A DNA stretch of 64,000 nt from an uncultured Opitutia bacterium. GTDB taxonomy: Bacteria; Verrucomicrobiota; Verrucomicrobiia; Opitutales; Opitutaceae. The stretch covers positions 28,525 through 92,524 of the forward strand of contig CAITWF010000078.1 of NCBI GenBank assembly GCA_903896015.1, given 5' to 3'. The translations under genes were made by a program, and so were the position numbers. The first letter of the stretch is position 1. Every line of letters starts with the position of its first letter. Of the stretch, positions 34,151-40,610 are shown piece after piece. Below the pieces are notes generated by a model. It searched no databases. It saw nothing but the letters and a program-made list of their open reading frames with translations, and had not been told where the DNA came from.

Positions 34151-34656
34151 ACATTGACGGGATGACGGCGGCCGACTGGCTGCAGGTGGCATCGATTTAT
34201 GCCGAAGGAATCGCGACGGGTTATGCGACCTTTGCACCCGCGCCACCCGCATCGTTCGCCGATTTCGCCGACGGGAAACTCATGGAGTGCGCCTGTGTCG
34301 GCCGGGACGGCGGAACGGTGCTGGGCTGGGCGACGCTCGCGAAGGTTTCCGATCGGTGCGTTTACGCCGGAGTGGCGGAGGTTAGCATTTATGTGGCGAC
34401 GGCGGCGCGCGGGCGCGGGGTGGGCGGTGCGCTGATGCGCGGGCTCGTCGCGCGCGCGGACGCGGCGGGCGTGTGGACGCTGCAGGCGGGAATTTTTCCG
34501 GAGAACACCGCGAGCCTGGCGCTCCACGCGCGGCACGCCTTTCGCGAAGTCGGCCGCCGTGAGCGGCTCGGCAAGATGACGCACGGCCCGCGCGCCGGGC
34601 AGTGGCTCGATGTGATGTTGCTCGAGCGGCGCAGCGCGGTGGCGGGGTGCGATTGA
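34147..34656 (+). CDS. ArsN-like GNAT acetyltransferase
   Basis: A 169-residue GNAT of the phosphinothricin acetyltransferase type: [35 protein letters not shown] (motif A) and [28 protein letters not shown] are close to the PAT/ArsN1 pattern. ArsN1 enzymes acetylate the organoarsenical antibiotic arsinothricin and give resistance to it. The 4-bp overlap with acr3 supports a link with arsenic, but phosphinothricin, methionine sulfone or other amino acid analogues could also be substrates. It ends the ars operon, followed by a short hairpin. Confidence 0.8.
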   Translation: MNIDGMTAADWLQVASIYAEGIATGYATFAPAPPASFADFADGKLMECACVGRDGGTVLGWATLAKVSDRCVYAGVAEVSIYVATAARGRGVGGALMRGLVARADAAGVWTLQAGIFPENTASLALHARHAFREVGRRERLGKMTHGPRAGQWLDVMLLERRSAVAGCD

Positions 34657-34674
34657 ATCCGCCGGGCGGCGGAT
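34657..34674 (+). terminator. Hairpin after the ars operon
   Basis: ATCCGCC (34657-34663) pairs perfectly with GGCGGAT (34668-34674) around a GGGC loop, directly after the acetyltransferase stop. There is no U-tract on the plus strand, so it may be a stabilising hairpin or a weak terminator. Confidence 0.35.
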
Positions 34675-34723
34675 AAAAGTTGGGGTTGAAAGTGGAGCGC
34701 CACGTGCGAGCGTGACCTTTCGC

Positions 34724-35323
34724 ATGAAACTCGACATCCCGCCGGGCGATTTCGCCGGCTACATTTTTGATCTGGATGGCACGCTCGTCGACACGATGCC
34801 GTTGCATTACCGGGCGTGGGACGAGGCGATGCGCGCGGTCGGGTTGAAGTGTCCGCTTGACGAGGAGTTGTTCTACTCGCTGGGCGGCGTGCCGACGATG
34901 AAGGTCGCCGAGTTGATCGCGCAGCACTACGGCCTCGCGATCGATCCGCTGAAAGTTTTTCACCACAAGGAGTCGTTGTTCACGGCGCTGCAGAAGGACG
35001 CGAAGCTGATCGAGCCGGTGGTGGCGTTTGCGCGCGAGGCCGCTAAGACCCATCCGGTGAGCATCGCCTCGGGCGGACCGCGCTACATCGTGCGCGAGAT
35101 GCTGCGCCTCGCCGGACTGGCGCCGCTTTTCCCGGTCGTGGTGACGCCGGAGGACGTGGTGCACGGCAAGCCGGCACCGGACATGTTTCTGCTTGCGGCG
35201 AAGAAGATGGGCGTCGAGCCGGCGAAGTGCCTCGTGTTCGAGGACGCCGAGCCGGGCATGCGCGCGGCGGAGGCGGCCGGGATGCGCTACGTGAAGGTGC
35301 CGAGCCGGAAGAAGCAGGGTTGA
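34724..35323 (+). CDS. HAD-family phosphatase (beta-phosphoglucomutase-like)
   Basis: A 199-residue haloacid-dehalogenase enzyme. Motif I is FDLDGTLVDTMP, motif II is the Ser in SIASGGP, and Lys plus motif IV are in HGKPAPDMFLLAAKKMG and FEDAEPGMRAAEAAGM. The helical cap after motif I (residues 30-90) is of the small C1 type, as in beta-phosphoglucomutase and sugar-phosphate phosphatases such as YqaB. An in-frame GTG at 34712 is an alternative start. The substrate is probably a small sugar phosphate. It follows the ars operon by about 70 bp but has no clear arsenic link. Confidence 0.85.
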   Translation: MKLDIPPGDFAGYIFDLDGTLVDTMPLHYRAWDEAMRAVGLKCPLDEELFYSLGGVPTMKVAELIAQHYGLAIDPLKVFHHKESLFTALQKDAKLIEPVVAFAREAAKTHPVSIASGGPRYIVREMLRLAGLAPLFPVVVTPEDVVHGKPAPDMFLLAAKKMGVEPAKCLVFEDAEPGMRAAEAAGMRYVKVPSRKKQG

Positions 35324-35330
35324 GCGCGGG

Positions 35331-36461
35331 CTACTTGGGATCGTCGTAGCGAAAAATCGTGACCGTCTCTCCGACGGTGAGCTTCGCGGTCGCGGCGGCG
35401 TCGCCGTAGTTGCGGGCAAGCCAGAAGAAGCCGTCGGCGTTCGGGAAGGCGACCCACTCGCCGCGTTTCACGCTGGAGAAATCACGGCCGTAGCGGACGC
35501 GGAACGTCTCGCCGTGGGCGAGGAGTTGAAACCACGTGCCGGGTGGAATCCCGGCAGTGACGAAGTCGTTGGGCTGGGCGTTGAGCGCGACGTTGCCGTA
35601 GTTACCGGAGACTTCGGTGACGCGCGTCTCAAAACCGTGGGCGGCGGCGAGCGCGGTGACTTGCGTGGGGATGGGCTCGGCGGCGATGGTGGCGTCGGGG
35701 AAGCCATTTACCGTGGGGAAGCCCGCCTTCGCTAGGGCTACGGCGGGCGAGCCTTGATCGAGCCAGTCGTTCAAGGATCGGAGAGCGGCGAGGCGCTCGC
35801 GCTGGTTGACGTTGACGTGGCCGTCGCGCGAGACGCGGACGAGCGCCGGCCGAAGCCCAGCGGGCAGATCGGGGCGGCGGAGCGCGGACTGCACGTAGGA
35901 GCGCGGGCCGTCGAGTTCGCTTTGGTTGGTGAGAAAAATTAGCGGCACGCGCGGCTGGAGCGACACGCCGACGGAAGCGCCGTTTTCCTGCAACGCGAGC
36001 GCGGCACCGATCGCGACGGCGCCGTGGTAGAGAGGAACGCTTTCGCGATCGCGCTCGACGAGGAGTGTGACGATGAGGCCGCCCATCGACTCGCCTTCGA
36101 GAAGCACGCGTTCAGGCACGCCGAATTTTCCCGTGAGGTGCGCGCGAAGCGCGTCGAGATCAGTGATCGCGTCGGCGACGATGATGCCGTTGCGGCGGTA
36201 GCTGGTCTTCGCGACGATCCAGCCTTCGTCGAGGAGCGTGCGGTAGGCGAGGTGCTCGGGAAACAGATCAGCGACGAGCGGGCGGTTGGCGTCGCGCAGG
36301 CCGTGAGCGAGGAGGAGGACCCGTTTGTTCCACGTTTGCGGCACGAGCACGGTGAATTTTGCGCCGGTGATTTCGCCGTTCTCCACGGTGAAAGTCGGGG
36401 CGCCGAAAAGAACAGCGGAAGAAAGCAGGAACGTGAGAAGCGAGAGGATGCGCCGGAGCAT
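35331..36461 (-). CDS. Exported alpha/beta hydrolase fused to SAM-hydrolase-like C-domain
   Basis: A 376-residue protein with a signal peptide (residues 1-21). Residues 25-245 form an alpha/beta hydrolase: oxyanion AHGLRDANRP, nucleophile elbow GESMGG (Ser125) and a possible catalytic His in SRDGHVNVN. Residues about 275-375 read VSGNYGNVALNA, then GRDFSSVKRGEWVAF and DGFFWLARNYGDAAATAKLTVGETVTI, the pattern of the C-terminal beta-barrel of SAM hydroxide adenosyltransferases (DUF62/SAM_HAT_C). The N-terminal catalytic domain of that family is absent. The fusion is unusual. Substrate unknown; extracytoplasmic esterase activity is inferred. Confidence 0.7.
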   Translation of the reverse strand: MLRRILSLLTFLLSSAVLFGAPTFTVENGEITGAKFTVLVPQTWNKRVLLLAHGLRDANRPLVADLFPEHLAYRTLLDEGWIVAKTSYRRNGIIVADAITDLDALRAHLTGKFGVPERVLLEGESMGGLIVTLLVERDRESVPLYHGAVAIGAALALQENGASVGVSLQPRVPLIFLTNQSELDGPRSYVQSALRRPDLPAGLRPALVRVSRDGHVNVNQRERLAALRSLNDWLDQGSPAVALAKAGFPTVNGFPDATIAAEPIPTQVTALAAAHGFETRVTEVSGNYGNVALNAQPNDFVTAGIPPGTWFQLLAHGETFRVRYGRDFSSVKRGEWVAFPNADGFFWLARNYGDAAATAKLTVGETVTIFRYDDPK

Positions 36462-36516
36462 GGTGGGAAAATAATTCTGCTTTCGCGCGGGAGTCGAATC
36501 GTGGTTGAGTCATTGG

Positions 36517-37608
36517 ATGACATTTCAGGAGCTGGCCAAACCCTCAGTGCTGACGCAGCCGGTTTACGAACCCGGCAAGCCGATCGAATATGTCGCGCGC
36601 GAGCTCGGTCTCGATCCTGCGACGATCATCAAGCTGGCGTCGAACGAAAATCCGTGGGGCCCGTCGCCGCTCGCGGTTGCGGCGGCGAAGAGGGCGATCG
36701 AGGCGGGCGAGCTCTACCCGGACGGCGGGTGTTTCGACCTGAGGAAAAAACTCGCGGTAAAGTGGGGATTGGGCGCCGATCAATTTGTTGTGGGCAACGG
36801 CTCGAACGAAATCATCGAGTTGCTCGGGCACGTGTTTGTGGGCGCGGGTGACGAAGTTGTGATGGGCGCGCCGGCGTTCGTCGTCTACAAGCTCGTCACG
36901 CTGCTCTTCGGCGCGAAGGCGATCGAAGTGCCACTGGTGAATTGGAAACACGATCTCACGAAGATCGCGGCGGCGGTCACGCCGCGGACGAAGCTGGTCT
37001 ACGTCTGCACGCCGAACAACCCGACGGGAACGGCGAACACTGAGGCGGAGTTGATCGCGTTTGTGCGCGGGCTGCCGGATCATGTGGTCGCGGTGATCGA
37101 CGAGGCGTATGCGGAGTTTGTCGAGGGTGCGCCAGATATGCGTCCGCTGATCGCGGAAAGGCGAAAGATCGTTTGTCTGCGGACCTTCTCGAAAATCTTC
37201 GGGCTCGCCTCGCTGCGGATTGGCTATGGCTACGGGAGCGCGGAGCTATGCGCGCTGCTGAACCGCGTGCGCCAGCCGTTCAACGTGAACGCGATCGCGC
37301 AGGCGGCGGCGTTGGCGGCGCTCGATGATGCGGCGTTTGCAGAAAATACGGCGCGGGAGAACCGCGTGGGGCTCGCGCAGATCGAGCAGGGTTGCCGAGA
37401 GCTGAGGCTGGAGTTTGTGCCGAGCGTGGCGAATTTTATGCTCGTGAAGGTGGGTGATGGGATGCGGGTCTTCGATGCGTTGCAGCGCAAGGGTGTGATT
37501 GTGCGGCCGGTGAAAAGTTACGGTTTGCCCGAGTGGGTGCGCGTGACGATCGGCACGCACGAACAGAATGTGCGGCTGCTGGCCGAACTGAAGGCGGCGA
37601 CGCGTTAG
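36517..37608 (+). CDS. hisC: Histidinol-phosphate aminotransferase
   Basis: A fold-type I PLP aminotransferase of 363 residues. Conserved elements are KLASNENPWGPSP, GNGSNEIIELL, TPNNPTGTA, DEAYAEFV and the PLP lysine in RTFSKIFGLASLRIGY, with a C-terminal RVTIGTHEQN. This matches HisC, which converts imidazole-acetol phosphate and glutamate to histidinol phosphate. Some HisC-like proteins also transaminate aromatic amino acids. It is not near other his genes in this window. The ATG at 36517 is preferred to a TTG at 36505. The downstream 1.2 kb lacks an intact gene. Confidence 0.92.
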   Translation: MTFQELAKPSVLTQPVYEPGKPIEYVARELGLDPATIIKLASNENPWGPSPLAVAAAKRAIEAGELYPDGGCFDLRKKLAVKWGLGADQFVVGNGSNEIIELLGHVFVGAGDEVVMGAPAFVVYKLVTLLFGAKAIEVPLVNWKHDLTKIAAAVTPRTKLVYVCTPNNPTGTANTEAELIAFVRGLPDHVVAVIDEAYAEFVEGAPDMRPLIAERRKIVCLRTFSKIFGLASLRIGYGYGSAELCALLNRVRQPFNVNAIAQAAALAALDDAAFAENTARENRVGLAQIEQGCRELRLEFVPSVANFMLVKVGDGMRVFDALQRKGVIVRPVKSYGLPEWVRVTIGTHEQNVRLLAELKAATR

Positions 37609-37719
37609 TAGCACGGGTTGGTGTGGTGGCATTTTCGAGCGCGACGCGGACGGCATCGACCTAGACCGCGAGTGTGGCGTGGGGCTCCCAGGCGAATTTT
37701 TGTGTGTGGGCCCGTTCGG

Positions 37720-37986
37720 TCAGGCGGCGAGCTCGCATAGGCGGACGAGGGCGAGGTTGTGAAAACCGTCGTCCCAGGTTACCGTCGCGGTGAGCAAAGG
37801 GTCATCACGCGAATGGGCTAGCCGGGGCTGGGCGCGTAGAATATCAGCCGCCAGTTCGTAATCGCCGGGGAAGTAGGCGCGGTGGTAGCCGCTGGCGAAT
37901 GCAGGTGATCGTGTTCCTTGGGAGTGGACGCGGCGGACAGGTGTTTCGTGCGAAGGCGATGACGCTTTCGTAGCGTTGCTGGTTCA
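37720..37986 (-). pseudogene. Possible gene remnant
   Basis: On the minus strand a frame without any start codon runs from a stop at 37984-37986 to a TGA at 37720-37722. Its last 55 codons look protein-like (GYHRAYFPGDYELAADILR, then TATVTWDDGFHNLALVRLCELAA). A second frame just upstream has a stretch GGVLFLLNQQRYESVIAFARN that breaks off, as if one frameshift separated the halves. I recognise no family. The low coding quality around it suggests a decayed gene. The rest of 37609-38480 shows no intact gene. Confidence 0.3.
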
Positions 37987-38124
37987 AGAGAAACAAAACC
38001 CCGCCGGAGGTCATCGGGGTCGTCATGGCGTAAGGTGAGGCCGTCATGCAGCCTTGGGCGCGCGACTTCAGGGCGCGACGCCTCAAGGAGAAGCGGCACA
38101 AGGAGTATTCTGGCCATCGCAATG

Positions 38125-38140
38125 CCCCCCCCGGGGGGGC
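38125..38140. repeat. C8G7 homopolymer palindrome
   Basis: Eight C followed by seven G, giving a 14-bp perfect palindrome (38126-38139). It lies in the non-coding remnant region. Such a tract could form a stable hairpin, vary in length by slippage, or be an assembly weak spot. Confidence 0.8.
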
Positions 38141-38479
38141 CGACGCCGACATGGAGGACGAGCAGAGCTTGGAGGCGCTGACTGTTAGCTCGCAGGATCT
38201 GGCGGTTGCCGCCGGCGGCGCGAACCACCGCCTTTTTCGACGGCACTACCAAATCCCCATATCGGGCTGGCCTCGACTTGCTGAAAGTGATGGGTGAGGA
38301 GGTCGCCGGCCCCGGCGGAGGTAAGCTAGGCGGTGGACAGCCCAGCGCCGCATGAAGCGAAAACCCGTAGTCAACTGAGCCTGATCTGAGGACCAACGTC
38401 GCAAGCGAGGGTCTGGCGGCAGAGGGAACAAGGATTTTTTCGCCAGACCACAAACTGTGCCGCGGTAGTGTCGATGGAT

Positions 38480-38776
38480 TGCGCAGAATTTTTTTCCACG
38501 TGTAACTGGTTTGAAAAACGGCCTTCTCCACGGTTTCGCTCCTCAAAAGCTAGGTTTCAACTAGGTGAAATTATTTATTCCGATAAAAATAAACCCTTGC
38601 GCCCAACATGCAAATTCGCTGTTTTTGCGGTAGGGTAAATAGCTAGTTGTTGTTCGCTAGCACCATTCTGGATCGTTTTCTGCTAAAAATTTATACTACA
38701 CTCTCGAGGATTACTAGCTGCTGCACCAGGTTGCTAGTCCTCATATCAAGTCAAAATCTCCTAACCTGTCATCTCG
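38480..38776. promoter_or_regulatory. AT-rich region with clustered CTAG motifs before the polysaccharide genes
   Basis: About 300 bp, clearly richer in A+T than the flanks, without a gene. It holds six CTAG tetramers: two as CTAGGT direct repeats 11 bp apart (38550 and 38561), GCTAGT/GCTAGC at 38642 and 38656, and an inverted pair ACTAGC (38713) / GCTAGT (38733) that extends to a GAGGA..TCCTC stem with a 3-nt bulge. The position before the beta-barrel gene suggests a regulatory region for the exopolysaccharide operon. No promoter can be fixed with confidence. Confidence 0.45.
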
Positions 38777-39883
38777 ATGAAGCTACATAACGTCCTCCGA
38801 ACCCTTAGTCTGATTACCTTGAGTTCTGCTGCTGCCTCGGCGGCACCATTTCTCGCGATTGGTGATGGCGCAGAGCTTTTCGCCACGGGCACTGTCGGAG
38901 TTCGCGCGGATGACAACATCTTCCTCGCGAGTGCCAAAACGAGTGACACGATTTTCGAAATCACCCCCGGTTTGGACATGACCTTCGGCAAGGACTCTCA
39001 GCTCAAAGGCGATCTTTCCCTGATGGATCAGTTCAATTCCTACGCAAGCCACAGTAGCCTTAACACGAACCTTTTTTCGGGCGATTTCCGCTCGAACTAT
39101 GACGACGGCAAGTTGAAAATGGGTTTCAGCACTGGCTTTCACGAACTCAATCAGAATACGGTTGATAACCGTGGTCTGACGCGGCGCGACGTCTCGAACA
39201 TCGCTGGGAACGGAGAAACCGAGATTTCCCAGATTACCTCGATCGGCGGCGGTGTTACTTTCACCCACACTCGCTACAAGCGCGCGGGATACGGCAACCT
39301 CGATGACACGACGGTGCCCCTCAATTTCTATTACAAGATGACGCCGAAGCTGGATGTGAGCGGCGGTTACCAATACCGCGACTTCCAGACGACGGTCGGT
39401 AAGAACTCGACCGACAACTTTTTCAACGTGGGCGCTCGCGGCGAATTGTCGCCCTTGCTCACCGGTCAGTTCCGCGTGGGTTACCTGAATCGCAAAATTT
39501 CCTCCGGTAGCGACTTTAACATGCTCGGCTTGGATGGCAGCCTCTCCTATGAGCTCACCCCGAAGACGGCGCTTCAGTTGACGATTTCGAACGGGCCCGA
39601 CACCAGCCCGCAGGGCCAACAGCAGAAGAATTTCGCGATCGGCGGTTCGGTCAACTTCGCGATCGACGATCAATGGTCGGCCAATGCGGGGCTCAATTAT
39701 CGCGCCATCGACTATGGCACACGCACGGACGACTACACCGAGGGCACGATCGGTGGCGCCTACGTCGTGAACGCCTACGTCAAGATTGTCGGTGCCTTTG
39801 TCACCCGTCACAATAGCTCGGTTCTCTCGGGCTCCCAGTTCACGAACAACGTCTTCAGCCTCTCTGGCAATCTACGCTATTGA
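38777..39883 (+). CDS. Outer-membrane beta-barrel of the exopolysaccharide locus
   Basis: A 368-residue protein with a signal peptide (residues 1-22) and then alternating amphipathic strands ending in an aromatic residue (FSLSGNLRY), the hallmark of an outer-membrane barrel. The pattern (VRADDNIFLA, LSYELTPKTALQLTI, YVVNAYVKIVGAFVTR) resembles the BBP2-type barrels encoded in exopolysaccharide and exosortase loci. It has lower GC than the surrounding genes. It is followed by a short Wza-like gene and a Wzc-like kinase, so it probably forms or supports the outer-membrane exit pore. Confidence 0.75.
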   Translation: MKLHNVLRTLSLITLSSAAASAAPFLAIGDGAELFATGTVGVRADDNIFLASAKTSDTIFEITPGLDMTFGKDSQLKGDLSLMDQFNSYASHSSLNTNLFSGDFRSNYDDGKLKMGFSTGFHELNQNTVDNRGLTRRDVSNIAGNGETEISQITSIGGGVTFTHTRYKRAGYGNLDDTTVPLNFYYKMTPKLDVSGGYQYRDFQTTVGKNSTDNFFNVGARGELSPLLTGQFRVGYLNRKISSGSDFNMLGLDGSLSYELTPKTALQLTISNGPDTSPQGQQQKNFAIGGSVNFAIDDQWSANAGLNYRAIDYGTRTDDYTEGTIGGAYVVNAYVKIVGAFVTRHNSSVLSGSQFTNNVFSLSGNLRY

Positions 39884-39921
39884 GCCACGGACGCGTTCAA
39901 GGCGACTTGACCCTCTCTCGA

Positions 39922-39956
39922 CGGAAGAAGATCATTTCGATCTTCTTCCGTTTTTT
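39922..39956 (+). terminator. Strong intrinsic terminator after the beta-barrel gene
   Basis: CGGAAGAAGATC (39922-39933), loop ATTTC, GATCTTCTTCCG (39939-39950), then six T. The 12-bp stem is perfect and the U-tract follows at once, so this is a textbook rho-independent terminator. It lies between the barrel gene and the Wza-like gene, 20 bp before the latter's start, and may reduce or regulate read-through within the locus. Confidence 0.9.
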
Positions 39957-39975
39957 GTCGCCGCTGGATTCACGT

Positions 39976-40596
39976 ATGTTTCGCCGTCTCCATTTCTTCG
40001 CATTCTTCGCATTCGCCTCGATTTCGCTCGGCGCGCCTGCCAAGTCTGACGCTTCGCGCAACGACGCCTCTAAAAACGATCTGTCGACCAAGCTGGACTA
40101 CGTCTTGCAGCCCTCCGATCTGATTCGCGTGCAGGTCTTCCAAGAGGAAGACCTCAACCGCGAGGTTCGCATTTCGCAGGAGAACAGCGTCAACCTCCCT
40201 CTGATTGGCAACGTCGATCTCTCTGGCAAGACCGCGCGCCAAGCCGAGGAAATGATCCGCGCACTCTATGAGCGCGATTACCTCGTGCACCCCCAAGTCA
40301 ACCTCATCGTGGTGGAGTATGTTCCGCGCAATGTCTTTGTTCTCGGCTCGGTCAGTAAGCCGGGCGTCGTGCTCTTCCCCCGCGAACAGGGGCTGACACT
40401 GCTCGATGCGATTTCTCGCGCGGAAAGCTTCAATCGCCTGGCGGATAAAAAACACGTCACACTCAAGCGCACCTATCCGGACGGCCGGACCGAGACCTTC
40501 ACGATCAACGCCGAGGATTTGGCAAAGGGTGACACCACCGAGACGTGGCCGCTCCAACCCAACGATGTCATCACGGTGCCGGAGCGCATCCTCTAA
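39976..40596 (+). CDS. Short polysaccharide export protein (Wza/OPX-like)
   Basis: A 206-residue protein with a signal peptide (about residues 1-20), a Poly_export domain (DYVLQPSDLIRVQVFQEED... VHPQVNLIVVEYV, residues 38-116) and one SLBB domain (RNVFVLGSVSKPGVVLFPREQGLTLLDAI, from about 118). It has no lipobox Cys and no C-terminal amphipathic helix, so unlike E. coli Wza it cannot span the outer membrane by itself. The adjacent beta-barrel may supply the pore. The start codon is 20 bp after a terminator. The gene order barrel, OPX, tyrosine kinase indicates polysaccharide secretion. Confidence 0.88.
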   Translation: MFRRLHFFAFFAFASISLGAPAKSDASRNDASKNDLSTKLDYVLQPSDLIRVQVFQEEDLNREVRISQENSVNLPLIGNVDLSGKTARQAEEMIRALYERDYLVHPQVNLIVVEYVPRNVFVLGSVSKPGVVLFPREQGLTLLDAISRAESFNRLADKKHVTLKRTYPDGRTETFTINAEDLAKGDTTETWPLQPNDVITVPERIL

Positions 40597-40610
40597 TTTT
40601 GCAACGCGCC

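Noticed and set aside
37818..38546. 242-codon open frame on the minus strand in the gap after hisC
   Set aside because: Low-complexity, Pro/Arg/Leu-rich translation that runs through the C8G7 tract. It looks non-coding. Only short stretches in other frames look protein-like.
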